A stretch of DNA of 40,096 nt, from NCBI GenBank assembly GCA_017453865.1, contig JAFTEC010000025.1, positions 1 to 40,096 on the forward strand. The letters are read 5' to 3'. Shown one piece after another: positions 17,691-25,845 of this stretch. The notes below the pieces were generated by a model. That model did no database searches, had not been told where the DNA came from, and saw only the letters and a program-made list of their open reading frames with translations. Origin of the DNA: Lachnospiraceae bacterium (lineage in GTDB: Bacteria > Bacillota > Clostridia > Lachnospirales > Lachnospiraceae). Numbering within the stretch: position 1 is the first letter of the stretch; every line of letters starts with the position of its first letter. The position numbers and the translations under genes are program-made.

Positions 17691-18431
17691 GTGGCAGCTT
17701 CTGTTATCAGCGCAAGACTGGATCTTATGATCAGGCTTATAGATACGACGACGGGAGCTATTGTAGACGAAAGAAATGTTTTATTTTTGAGGAACGGCCT
17801 GGCCGTGAAACCGGCGTCGAGAGGACCGGGGGTCTTTATATTCATCAATACAGGCAGGGAAGATTTTCTTATGCATTTGGAGGTATATGGATATGAGCCC
17901 TTCGATAAAGAGGTTCTCTACGGAGAGCTGGATCAGAGACTGCCGGTTATGAACATATTCCTGATGCCATCTGAGAGTATGTTTAAGGGTGAGGGCTTAA
18001 TAAGTTTCTCGGGTACTCTTCCTTTTCTTAAAAAGATCGAAGCAGTGGATCTCCGGAAGCCTGTCTGCATCTTTAATGAGTATGATGCTAAGAAAGCTGT
18101 CGTAAAGATATTCAGAACGGGAGCGGGCAAGGTGGAAATGGAAGATATTTACTACGGTCTGCTGTCTTCGGACAAGCAAAGCTATGAAAAGATCGAGGTC
18201 ATTGAAAACGTTACACCTCAATCTGTCAGGCTGAAGGAAACCTTAAAGGGAGAGTTCACTTCAAATTCACCTGTTATGCGCGTGATCTTCGGAACCGTGA
18301 CAAAGGACGGGGACTACCTCCTACGGGTCAGGGATGACGGAGAGGATATCAGATATCTCGTGCGCTATGAGGTAAATGACGAGGTGAGATTTCAGACGGT
18401 GGATTTCAGAAATATGGAGGCTTTATCTTGA
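17691..18431 (+). CDS. unrecognised CIS-linked protein between cap and tip genes
   Basis: A 246-residue soluble protein with a GTG start preceded by an excellent AAGGAGGAG ribosome binding site. The N-terminal ~95 residues read as a compact beta-sandwich (ARLDLMIRLIDTTTGAIVDE, FLRNG, KPASRGPGVFIFIN, FLMHLEVYGYEPFDKEV), similar in layout to Ig-like or carboxypeptidase-regulatory-like domains. The rest is beta-rich. I recognise no family or catalytic motif. The stop overlaps the PAAR-like gene by TTGA, so the two are translationally coupled. It could be an accessory of the spike tip, a baseplate part or a small cargo; the coupling favours a role at the tip. Confidence 0.7.
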   Translation: MAASVISARLDLMIRLIDTTTGAIVDERNVLFLRNGLAVKPASRGPGVFIFINTGREDFLMHLEVYGYEPFDKEVLYGELDQRLPVMNIFLMPSESMFKGEGLISFSGTLPFLKKIEAVDLRKPVCIFNEYDAKKAVVKIFRTGAGKVEMEDIYYGLLSSDKQSYEKIEVIENVTPQSVRLKETLKGEFTSNSPVMRVIFGTVTKDGDYLLRVRDDGEDIRYLVRYEVNDEVRFQTVDFRNMEALS

Positions 18432-18817
18432 GTCAGTTAACAGCTATGAGCGCTAATCTTCTCTGTACCTTCGGGACAGCACCGGCACCCATAAAGGTAA
18501 CGTCACAGTCAGTTGTGCTCACCGAGGGAAAGCCGGCGGCTACGATACAGGACTGCGCTCCCATGACAAATGTGGGACCCTTCGGTCTGTGTACGTCACT
18601 TGCTAATCCCACTGTGGCGGCAGCTACAACAGCGGCTTTGGGCGTTCTCACACCCCAGCCCTGCACTCCCGTTCCCGCAGGAACGTGGATACCTACGAAG
18701 CCGGCCATCATTATCGGAGGGAAGCCCTGTCTTACGCAGGATTGCAAGCTTATGTGCTCATACGGAGGCTCCATAAGCATTACCATGCCGGGACAGATGA
18801 AAGTAACGGCAAGTTGA
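18428..18817 (+). CDS. PAAR-like spike tip protein (DUF4280)
   Basis: A 129-residue protein of the DUF4280 PAAR-like type: N-terminal SANLLCTFG, central PMTNVGPFGLC, then TPQPCTPVPAGTWIP, and the closing IIGGKPCLTQDCKLMCSYGGSISI with a terminal PGQ. Seven cysteines (13, 43, 55, 79, 101, 106, 110) are conspicuous. PAAR proteins form the sharp metal-stabilised cone on the spike and can carry cargo; this one is a bare tip with no extension. The TTG start is supported by GGAGG seven bases upstream and by the TTGA overlap with the preceding stop. In Afp/PVC loci the tip gene lies beside the baseplate genes, whereas here it directly precedes the sheath gene. Confidence 0.92.
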   Translation: MSQLTAMSANLLCTFGTAPAPIKVTSQSVVLTEGKPAATIQDCAPMTNVGPFGLCTSLANPTVAAATTAALGVLTPQPCTPVPAGTWIPTKPAIIIGGKPCLTQDCKLMCSYGGSISITMPGQMKVTAS

Positions 18818-18832
18818 ACGACATAGTCGTTC
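18816..18832 (+). promoter_or_regulatory. hairpin at the tip-sheath junction
   Basis: GAACGAC pairs perfectly with GTCGTTC across an ATA loop. It begins inside the stop codon of the tip gene and ends about 30 nt before the sheath start. It lacks a U-tract. It could protect the 5' end of a processed sheath-tube mRNA. Confidence 0.5.
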
Positions 18833-18861
18833 GTTATTAAAAAGAAAGGAAAGATATTAAG

Positions 18862-20559
18862 ATGGCAGAATATTTTTCACCCGGAGTATATGTGGAGGAA
18901 TATGATAATTCCCCGCGTAGCATAGAGGGAGTCGGAACGAGTACAGCCGGTTTTGTGGGCATGGCTGAAAAGGGACCCATAGAGGGTGCACCCCAGCTCG
19001 TAACGAGTTTCAAATCCTTTACACAGCAGTTTGGCGGATTCTTAAGTGAATTTGCCTACGGCGAGTACAGGTTCCTCGCTAACAGCGTTGAGCAGTTCTT
19101 TGCAAACGGCGGCACCAGATGCTTCGTAATGCGTGTTGCCCCCAAGGATGCTGCGAGCGCAAAGAGCAGTAAGGGAATTCTGAATATAGAAGCAAAGAAT
19201 CCCGGAACCTGGGGAAACAAGATACAGATTACATTAAATACCGTTAAAAAGCATAAGCTTCAGCTTATCGCAGAGACAGACACGGGCTATAAGGCAAAGA
19301 GTCTGGATGGCTTCAGGGAAGGTGATATCGTTGAATTCGAGGGAACCTATACCAGGATCAAGACCATCTTTGACAACATCGTGACCTTCGAGGACGAGTT
19401 CCCCGCCAATGCGGTGGATGATGCTATTATCCCCAAGGCACTGCTTTATCTCGTTACGGTTGATCTCGGAGTACGCTTCGGCGACGAGGCCGAGAACTAT
19501 ACAGAGCTCAGCTTCAATGTCGACAATCCCAGATATATCGCCACACGTCTTGCAGGCAGCGAGCTTATAAAGGTTGAAGTCGGACAGCTTAAGGAAGCCC
19601 AGAATCCCGTTGAGGCAATCCTCGGCGACGAGATGGAGAGCGGAGCCTTCTTCCTTGAAGGAGGAACCGACGGTTCGGTTTCCAAGGTAAACGCAGCTAC
19701 ATTTATCGGTGAGGACAACGGCCCCGGCAAGAGGACCGGTATACAGGCCTTTGTAGAGAATAACCTTGTCAGCATGATGGCGGTTCCCGGCATCACCATG
19801 CCCGAAGTGATCGTTGCCCTTGTGGGCCACTGTGAGAATCTTCACAGCCGCTTCGCTGTTCTGGATATGCCCGGAGATCTCTATAAGACCTCTGACCTCA
19901 TTGAATACCGCAATATGATCGATTCGACCTATGCGGCTATGTACCATCCCTGGATACAGGTATTTGACCGTTCCTCCAATAAGGCAGACTTTATCCCTCC
20001 TTCAGGGGCTGTCATGGGAGTTTTCTCACGTACCGACATCAACAGGGGCGTGCATAAGGCACCCGCAAACGAGATCGTGTTCTGTACCGGTCTCAAGACA
20101 AACTATACCAAGGATGAGCAGGATATCCTGAACCCGGAGGGAATAAACCTTATAAGGGCCCTTCCCGGACAGGGGATCCGTATCTGGGGTGCACGTACTG
20201 CCTCCAGCAACAGCTCCTTTAAGTATGTCAACGTACGCAGGCTCTTCATCTTTGTTGAGGAAAGCATCAAGGCAAATACCAACTGGGTTGTATTCGAGCC
20301 TAATGACAACACACTGTGGCAGAGAGTGGAGATCACTATTTCCGGTTTCCTGGATGGTCTGTGGAGAAACGGAATGCTGGCTGGTGATTCACCGGCAACA
20401 AGTTACTTCGTGGAGATCGGACCTTCGACAATGACAAGGGACGATATCATGAACGGCAGACTGATCTGTAACATAGGAATTGCTCCTTCGAGACCCGCTG
20501 AGTTTGTAATCTTCCGCATCACTCAGTTCACAGCGGAAGCAGGCGGCGGAGAGGGCTGA
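18862..20559 (+). CDS. CIS tail sheath protein
   Basis: A 565-residue contractile sheath protein. The N-terminus (YFSPGVYVEEYDNSPRSIEGVGTS, followed by AGFVGMAEKGP) and NSVEQFFANGGTRCFVMRVA are classic sheath motifs. The C-terminal domain contains GIRIWGARTASSN, YVNVRRLFIFVEESI and NTNWVVFEPND, and ends with EFVIFRITQ. Sheath subunits polymerise around the inner tube and contract to drive the tube outward. There is only one sheath gene, unlike Afp/PVC with three, so a single subunit makes the whole sheath. An insertion domain (about 105-230) between the two conserved halves accounts for the length. It is followed 30 nt later by the tube gene, the usual order. Confidence 0.97.
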   Translation: MAEYFSPGVYVEEYDNSPRSIEGVGTSTAGFVGMAEKGPIEGAPQLVTSFKSFTQQFGGFLSEFAYGEYRFLANSVEQFFANGGTRCFVMRVAPKDAASAKSSKGILNIEAKNPGTWGNKIQITLNTVKKHKLQLIAETDTGYKAKSLDGFREGDIVEFEGTYTRIKTIFDNIVTFEDEFPANAVDDAIIPKALLYLVTVDLGVRFGDEAENYTELSFNVDNPRYIATRLAGSELIKVEVGQLKEAQNPVEAILGDEMESGAFFLEGGTDGSVSKVNAATFIGEDNGPGKRTGIQAFVENNLVSMMAVPGITMPEVIVALVGHCENLHSRFAVLDMPGDLYKTSDLIEYRNMIDSTYAAMYHPWIQVFDRSSNKADFIPPSGAVMGVFSRTDINRGVHKAPANEIVFCTGLKTNYTKDEQDILNPEGINLIRALPGQGIRIWGARTASSNSSFKYVNVRRLFIFVEESIKANTNWVVFEPNDNTLWQRVEITISGFLDGLWRNGMLAGDSPATSYFVEIGPSTMTRDDIMNGRLICNIGIAPSRPAEFVIFRITQFTAEAGGGEG

Positions 20560-20589
20560 TACTAAACTTAAGAAAGGAAATAGATAACT

Positions 20590-21090
20590 ATGCCAGCTAA
20601 TACTTATGATAACGGTAAAGGATCATTTTATCCGTTGACAAAAATGAATTTCCTGGTCACTGTTTCCCAGATCGCCGGGACAGCTGCTTTCAGCGAAGTG
20701 ACAGGAGTGGAAAGTTCGGTGGATGTAATAGAGTTCAGGCAGGGTAATTCAGGCTCCCTTGCTCCCGTGAAGATCCCCGGACTGGTTAAGCACGGAAATG
20801 TTACCCTTCGTATGGGTTACATCCTTGAGAGTGCTTTCAAGACCTGGATACAGGAGTGTGTTTCCGAGACAAGGGGACAGATGCCGAGATATGATGTGAC
20901 GATAGAGCTTATCGATATCAATCCCGGTGCGCCCACTCAGACGGTGACATCGCCTACGGGTACCAGAACCTGGACTCTTACCAATGCCTGGGTAGCAAAA
21001 TACAATGCTCCCGACCTTGATGCGAAGAACTCTGACGTTGCTATTGAAAGCGTGGAGCTTGCATATGAGGAACTGGTAATACCCAACTAA
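20590..21090 (+). CDS. CIS inner tube protein (T4 gp19-like)
   Basis: A 166-residue protein of the T4 gp19-like tail tube family (Afp1/Pvc1 type). It shows FLVTVSQIAGTAAFSEVTGVES, then VKIPGLVKHGNVTLRMGY, and a C-terminal WTLTNAWVAKYNAPDLDAK with IESVELAYEELV. These subunits stack as hexameric rings to form the tube that is pushed through the target membrane. Length is typical. It follows the sheath gene and has an AAAGGAAA ribosome binding site. A strong hairpin lies 20 nt after its stop, as expected where a highly expressed sheath-tube segment needs extra mRNA stability. Confidence 0.96.
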   Translation: MPANTYDNGKGSFYPLTKMNFLVTVSQIAGTAAFSEVTGVESSVDVIEFRQGNSGSLAPVKIPGLVKHGNVTLRMGYILESAFKTWIQECVSETRGQMPRYDVTIELIDINPGAPTQTVTSPTGTRTWTLTNAWVAKYNAPDLDAKNSDVAIESVELAYEELVIPN

Positions 21091-21110
21091 AAGGGTTTTG
21101 TACGTTTTTT

Positions 21111-21138
21111 GGATGCATAAGCTCCGGCTTATGCATCC
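21111..21138 (+). promoter_or_regulatory. 12-bp hairpin after the tube gene
   Basis: GGATGCATAAGC pairs perfectly with GCTTATGCATCC around a TCCG tetraloop. The T-run lies before the stem on this strand (six T), not after it, so it is not a canonical plus-strand terminator. The UUCG-like loop class and the position after the highly used sheath and tube genes suggest a 3' stabiliser or partial attenuator that sets stoichiometry with downstream baseplate genes. As read on the minus strand it would resemble a terminator, but no minus-strand gene is present. Confidence 0.7.
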
Positions 21139-21186
21139 TCTAAAGCGGACAAGGTCACGCAAATCAACAAGGAGTCAGGAGAGAAT

Positions 21187-21549
21187 ATGGAAACGATCTA
21201 TGAATTCACTTTACCGAAGGGATATATGGATTCGGCGGGAGAGCTGCACAGGAGAGGAAAAATGAGACTCGCCACGGCAGGAGACGAGATCTACGCGACC
21301 AGGGATCCGAGAGTTCTGCAGAATCCCTCATATCTTACCATAGTGATACTTAGCCGTGTGATAACCGAGCTGGAGGGAGTCGACAGCATAACGGCGACTC
21401 TTGTGGAGAAGCTCTTTACCGCCGATCTCGCATTTCTCCAGGATATGTACCAGAGGATAAATGATATTGAGCCCCCTACCCTTACGGCGGTATGCCCGGA
21501 CTGCGGCAAAAGCTTTGAGGTACCCCTAAATTTTACCGGGGAGGGATGA
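21187..21549 (+). CDS. tail assembly protein with C-terminal Cys-pair motif
   Basis: A 120-residue acidic protein. The body (FTLPKGYMDSAGELHRRG, then AGDEIYATRDPRV and LTIVILSRVITELEG) resembles small phage tail assembly/chaperone proteins found right after the tube gene in phage-like tails. The end carries CPDCGKSFEVPLNF, half of a zinc-ribbon-like motif with only one CxxC pair, so metal binding would need a dimer or partner. It follows AAGGAG ribosome binding sequences and overlaps the next gene by ATGA. A chaperone or baseplate-linking role is inferred from position. Confidence 0.8.
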   Translation: METIYEFTLPKGYMDSAGELHRRGKMRLATAGDEIYATRDPRVLQNPSYLTIVILSRVITELEGVDSITATLVEKLFTADLAFLQDMYQRINDIEPPTLTAVCPDCGKSFEVPLNFTGEG

Positions 21550-21758
21550 GGCTTTACCCCGAGGATGAGCTTTATAAGGAGATGTCCTTTATATCCTACT
21601 ATTTCCACTGGAGCGAGGATGATGTCCTGAAGCTGGAGCACAGGCAGAGGCGGAAGTGGTGCAGTGAGATCTCCACCATCAACGCGAGCCTCAATCCCTC
21701 GAAAGAGAAGAAGGAAAAGAGTATACTTGATATGAAGCCCCTGAGCTTTAATATGTAA
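21546..21758 (+). CDS. small CIS protein (DUF6760-like)
   Basis: A 70-residue protein with the pattern EDELYKEMSFISYYFHWSED, followed by LEHRQRRKWCSEIS and IN. This is the hallmark of a small family encoded next to tube paralogues in eCIS loci (I know it as DUF6760, from memory). Its ATG overlaps the preceding stop, giving translational coupling. The likely role is assembly or a small baseplate component; no enzymatic motif is visible. The last ~20 residues are basic and probably disordered. Confidence 0.8.
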   Translation: MRLYPEDELYKEMSFISYYFHWSEDDVLKLEHRQRRKWCSEISTINASLNPSKEKKEKSILDMKPLSFNM

Positions 21759-21771
21759 CAGCGGAGAGAAG

Positions 21772-22713
21772 ATGTCAGGCGGAAATTACGACAGAACACA
21801 AAAAAATGCAATATTGAACCCGGCGGTAAGCTATGCCTTTGCTCTGCAGGTGGAGGCCGCATTTATGCTGCCCTGCCGTTCCGTCAGGGTCTTCACCAAG
21901 GAAAATGAATTCGACTACTATCAGGAGGGCGGGCTTAATGACTACGTTCACCTCCTGAGAAAGCCCATTTCAAAGCCCTTTACCTTCCAGGTGGAGCGCT
22001 ACGTGGGAGTTTCCGGTAGTGCCGATTTCAATATGGGATTTCTGGATCCCCTGACTCTGGGAACGGATCTTATCCTTCCCCTTATTCTCTACGTAAACAG
22101 AAGCCCGGCGCCCGGCTGGGCTGACAATATAAGCTTTACAAACTGTGCCAGAGCCTATATCTTTACGGGCTGCACGGTGACCGCAAAGGAATACGGAGAG
22201 CTGAATGCCGAGCAGAGTAAGCTTCTTACCGAGACCACTACCATAGCATACAGAGAGCTCTTTACGATCAACCAGATAAGCCCTGCCTGGGAAAAGGGCA
22301 GCGGCTGGTCCATAAGCGGTACGGATTATAAGGGGAGCGGCGGCTCAGGCGGAGGTAACCGCGAGAAAAATAACCCAAGTAAGACTGAAATGGTAAATAA
22401 GGAAATAAATCCCAGGGCCGGACAGTGGACCCTTAATAAGGATGATCCATATACTGGCAGCGGAACCTCACATGAGAAAAACCGAAGCATAAATCTTTCA
22501 AAGAAAGACATGCAGGATAAGGCTAAGAATGACAGGGCGGCTCTTTGGACCATTAATAAAGGCGATCCATACACCGGAGGCGGGACGTCTCACAAAACGA
22601 ACTATTCAAAGAATGACAGTAAGGCAGACCGTGAGAAAGCGGCCAGTATCTACCCTCCAAACAGGCGTGCGCTGATGGCCGATATCCTGGTCGAATCCGG
22701 CAAGCAGGTATAA
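21772..22713 (+). CDS. tube paralogue (gp19-like, Afp5-type) with 40-residue C-terminal repeats
   Basis: A 313-residue protein. Residues 15-170 form a gp19-like tube domain (NPAVSYAFALQVEAAFMLPC, VHLLRKPISKPFTFQVERYV, then YIFTGCTVTAKEYGELNAEQ), placing it with the tube initiator or baseplate-proximal tube proteins (Afp5-like). The remaining ~140 residues are an unusual low-complexity extension. Tryptophans at 179, 219 and 259 begin three units exactly 40 residues apart, with the second and third sharing WT(L/I)NKxDPYTGxGTSHxxN. It ends YPPNRRALMADIL. The preceding gene ends 13 nt upstream and the stop directly abuts the next start. The extension is probably outside the ring and could bind neighbouring baseplate proteins. 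Confidence 0.85.
   Translation: MSGGNYDRTQKNAILNPAVSYAFALQVEAAFMLPCRSVRVFTKENEFDYYQEGGLNDYVHLLRKPISKPFTFQVERYVGVSGSADFNMGFLDPLTLGTDLILPLILYVNRSPAPGWADNISFTNCARAYIFTGCTVTAKEYGELNAEQSKLLTETTTIAYRELFTINQISPAWEKGSGWSISGTDYKGSGGSGGGNREKNNPSKTEMVNKEINPRAGQWTLNKDDPYTGSGTSHEKNRSINLSKKDMQDKAKNDRAALWTINKGDPYTGGGTSHKTNYSKNDSKADREKAASIYPPNRRALMADILVESGKQV
22306..22665 (+). repeat. three 120-bp units encoding 40-residue repeats
   Basis: Units start at the TGG codons at 22306, 22426 and 22546. Units 2 and 3 are clearly related at DNA and protein level (TGGACC-TTAATAA with GATCCATA downstream); unit 1 is more diverged but keeps W, the Gly-rich middle and the Asn-Arg-Glu-Lys-Asn motif. The exact 120-nt spacing argues for tandem duplication. 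Confidence 0.8.
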
Positions 22714-24957
22714 ATGCTGAAGCTTCGTTCACCAATTGAAATAAAAGCAAGAAGAAGCTTTGTAAAAATAAACGAAAGCTTCTATGACAGGATAAGCGCC
22801 AATTATTCCTTTCTGGGACGTGAGATCGGATCGGAGGAGCTTCTCCACATTGCAAATACGCCGCCAGAGGTTTATCTCGCCGAGGGAGATCTCACCACAG
22901 TCTCCGGAAACACCGTGATAAACAGCCGCAATGAGGAAAAGCTGGAGATAATAAATAATGTCTTGAACCGGATCGCGGTATCGGCGGATGCAAGCCTTAC
23001 CTATCAGGACCGGGCCTATATCACGGATGTTCTCAATAAGATAGGCATAAGGGATGACCGCAGGTTTATGAGGGAGCTGAGGCAGTATGTGGAGGAGTTA
23101 AGGGAAGAGGACAGGCTCATCGATATGTATCTCCTCGGAGATATCTTTGACGAGGGAGATCATATAAACGAAAGCTTCCAAAGACTCATAAACCGGATGA
23201 ACAGCCTTGAGGAAAGGAATAACGGGCTCTTCCTTTCCCGCAGCATAATGAACCGGCTGGAAACCGGAGCCGTTTACCAGATAGTATCGAATTTCAACAG
23301 GAGTATTACCGAAAACAGCCTGAATTTTTCGGAGTTTGCCGTGACCGGACAGACCGAGTCGGCGAAGAAGATACTCTCTTACAGGATAAGAGAGAGGGTA
23401 CTTGGGGCTAATCCGGAGCTTATCTACCTTGAAAGCGAGGGTGAAGGAGAGAAGGAGGATTCTGACACGGCTTACGTGGGAGCTTACGGGACCGGAACGG
23501 AAAATATCCTGGAACGGAACTATAATTCCTATGAACGGGAGCTTATAAGCCGTGAAAAAACCGATATCAACATAACAGAAAGCCTTGGCAGCGCCCATTT
23601 CCTTGATATAGCAAAGAATATCATAAGCAGCACAATGGAAAAGCATTCCTACGGGAATAATGAGTGGTTTGATTTCCGGAGCATACTCTTCCGTTCCTCG
23701 GAAAATCTTTTTGAAAGGATCTCCAATTTCTCCCGGGAGATGAACGCGGCGGGGGACATTCAAAATTACGAATACAGAGTTGAAGGAGCGGATATCACCT
23801 ACAGGGAAAGCCCGGAGGAGATAAATAAGGAATACTTAAGAAACGAATACGGAGGAAATGAGAGCAGGCTTTCGGAAAGAAACGAAGTCAATATAGAGGT
23901 TCAAAGGTCCGATAGCACTGAAAACATAGGATTTTACAGGAACGAGGTAAATTTTGAGGGTGCCGAAGCGGTCCATCCGACAGCTCCGGTGGAGATCGCC
24001 GGAGAGATCATTAAAAAATATGAAAGCAGCGTAAACACATCGGATGAGAGGCGGTACAGCACCGAAAGCCTTGAGAGGACTGAGATCCGTTCAGAGGAAA
24101 ATATAAGGACCGGAGATACATACAGGAATGAGACGGATATCGAAGGCGCGGATATAAGCTTCCCCGTAACGGAAGAAGAAAATATAACGAATATCACTGA
24201 GGATCACGGGACTGAGAGCTTTGAAAGGGAGCTTATAAGGCTTAATGAGAGAAACCTTAGCAATATCGAAAGATATAATGAGATGATGTCCCTTATCCAA
24301 AGCTTTGAAAGAGAGACAAAGGAGACCGGGGGAGCTGAGCGTACCAGAAGAGAGGCCCTGAGAGCTCTCGATGAAAATGTGGATCTTTCATCGATAATAA
24401 GCGAAGAGGACTTAAGCGAGGATCAAAGACGGGACAGGCTGTTCCATGAGATAGTGAGGATATTCCCTGACAGCTCGGGAGAGATATTCAATGTTATCGA
24501 ACAGTATATGGATGATCCCCGGGCTGCAGCGAGTAACCTTAGCCTCGTAAACAGTAACCTTGCCGAAGCAGCCGAGGAAATAAGGAAGCTTCAGGAAAGG
24601 GAGGAGCCAAAGACAGAGGAAGCTCCGGAGGAAAGAAACGAAAGACGGGAAGAGCTTATCTTCAGGGAAAATGCTACTCTTGATATCGAGGAGATACAGG
24701 AGAACATAGAGGAATTAAGACGGAACTCGAGGGTAAAGAGGGAGCGTGAAACAAAGGATGAGACAACCGTCCGGAATACGGTGACAACGAGAAATGTCGT
24801 AAATACCACGAATACCTCCTTTACAGACAGAGAGGTCATGGACATAGAGGAAATGGTTGACAGGGGTGTAAGATCCCGTATGGGAGCCATTTCCGAGCAG
24901 GTTTTGAATAAGCTCGAAAAGCGTTTAAGGAATGAAAAGAGCAGAAGAGGGATCTAA
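22714..24957 (+). CDS. long acidic helical CIS protein (tape-measure candidate)
   Basis: A 747-residue soluble protein with no membrane segment or enzymatic motif. It is strongly charged and largely helical (EKLEIINNVLNRIAVS, RRFMRELRQYVEELREEDR), with an Asn/Glu/Arg-rich middle containing imperfect repeats (YRNEVNFEGAEAV, YRNETDIEGADIS, YRVEGADIT). The end (DIEEMVDRGVRSRMGAISEQ, then LNKLEKRLRNEKSRRG) resembles the C-termini of proteins at this place in other Gram-positive eCIS loci, as far as I recall. Its position between the tube paralogue and the Afp7-like genes matches that of a tape-measure protein in phage tails, but Afp/PVC place theirs later, and length alone does not prove the role. 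It starts on the base after the preceding stop. A scaffold or baseplate protein is the main alternative. Confidence 0.65.
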   Translation: MLKLRSPIEIKARRSFVKINESFYDRISANYSFLGREIGSEELLHIANTPPEVYLAEGDLTTVSGNTVINSRNEEKLEIINNVLNRIAVSADASLTYQDRAYITDVLNKIGIRDDRRFMRELRQYVEELREEDRLIDMYLLGDIFDEGDHINESFQRLINRMNSLEERNNGLFLSRSIMNRLETGAVYQIVSNFNRSITENSLNFSEFAVTGQTESAKKILSYRIRERVLGANPELIYLESEGEGEKEDSDTAYVGAYGTGTENILERNYNSYERELISREKTDINITESLGSAHFLDIAKNIISSTMEKHSYGNNEWFDFRSILFRSSENLFERISNFSREMNAAGDIQNYEYRVEGADITYRESPEEINKEYLRNEYGGNESRLSERNEVNIEVQRSDSTENIGFYRNEVNFEGAEAVHPTAPVEIAGEIIKKYESSVNTSDERRYSTESLERTEIRSEENIRTGDTYRNETDIEGADISFPVTEEENITNITEDHGTESFERELIRLNERNLSNIERYNEMMSLIQSFERETKETGGAERTRREALRALDENVDLSSIISEEDLSEDQRRDRLFHEIVRIFPDSSGEIFNVIEQYMDDPRAAASNLSLVNSNLAEAAEEIRKLQEREEPKTEEAPEERNERREELIFRENATLDIEEIQENIEELRRNSRVKRERETKDETTVRNTVTTRNVVNTTNTSFTDREVMDIEEMVDRGVRSRMGAISEQVLNKLEKRLRNEKSRRGI

Positions 24958-24960
24958 TAA

Positions 24961-25833
24961 GTGGCAATTGAAAAGAGTGCACAAAATTTATTAAAAAGCA
25001 CAATAGGTGCCGTTACAAAGGCTGTCCTCTGTATCAGGAACGCAAACCAGGTGGGAAATCTGGATCCGGAAAACCCGGATAAGGAAGCGATAGAAAAGGG
25101 TATAAAGGATGCGGTAGAGATTGAAAACCAGCTTATGGAAAAGGCAAGTGCGGCCTTAAAGGGCGATGCTGTTTCCGAATATTCCGATATAAAGGGCATG
25201 GTTGAGGAGAACGGTTATATTGCGATAGAGGTGGAATATAACCCCTCATCCTTAAGGCTTGACACCACCGCGGGCCGTCAGATGAAGTACAGCGGCGACG
25301 CCGGAAATACACAGCTGCAGCAGTATGACGCTCCGCCCTCCACGACGCTTAGCTTTGAGCTCCTTTTTGATGATGTGAACAATATGGATTCCTTTATGCT
25401 GGGAGATAACCCCATCACCAATTTTTCGGCATCAAATACCATCAACGCGGTTTCAAGCGCGGTAAAGGGGAAATACAGTGTGCAGGATCAGATGGATGGG
25501 CTCCTGTCGCTCCTTACCATAGAGCCTGCGAGACATGTGATCTTTTTCTGGGGAGCCATGTGCTTCAGAGGGCAGGTCACACAGGTTTCCGCCGCTTATA
25601 CCATGTTCAATAAAAAGGGCTATCCCGTAAGGGGAAAGGTATCAATGCAGATAAGACAGGGTGAGGACCATGAAGCCCTGACGGAAAGTGACCAGCTTCC
25701 GAAATATAATTATAATGAGAAATACTGGATGGATGCCTTTGAGTCTACCTTTACGGAGCAGAGCCTTGGAGACAAGATCCAGAGCGGAATAGGAAAGGCT
25801 ACGAATAACAGCCTTCTGAACCTGAAGCTTTAG
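24961..25833 (+). CDS. CIS tube/baseplate connector protein, Afp7-like (copy 1)
   Basis: A 290-residue protein with a GTG start 3 nt after the preceding stop. The core (about 88-215) has the Afp7/gp53-like pattern: VEYNPSSLRLDTTAGRQMKY, then TTLSFELLFDD, ARHVIFFWGAMCFRGQVTQV and YTMFNKKGYPVRGKVSM. This family (CIS_tube in Pfam, from memory) forms the ring joining the tube to the spike hub. The LysM domain carried by many members is not evident; instead the C-terminus is a short Ser/Thr/Asn tail. The N-terminal ~80 residues are an extra helical region. A paralogue follows directly. Confidence 0.85.
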   Translation: MAIEKSAQNLLKSTIGAVTKAVLCIRNANQVGNLDPENPDKEAIEKGIKDAVEIENQLMEKASAALKGDAVSEYSDIKGMVEENGYIAIEVEYNPSSLRLDTTAGRQMKYSGDAGNTQLQQYDAPPSTTLSFELLFDDVNNMDSFMLGDNPITNFSASNTINAVSSAVKGKYSVQDQMDGLLSLLTIEPARHVIFFWGAMCFRGQVTQVSAAYTMFNKKGYPVRGKVSMQIRQGEDHEALTESDQLPKYNYNEKYWMDAFESTFTEQSLGDKIQSGIGKATNNSLLNLKL

Positions 25834-25845
25834 GGAGGATACAAA

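Noticed and set aside
21111-21138. Terminator after the tube gene
   Set aside because: The stem is perfect, but on the plus strand the T-run is before it and is not followed by U residues; recorded instead as a regulatory hairpin.
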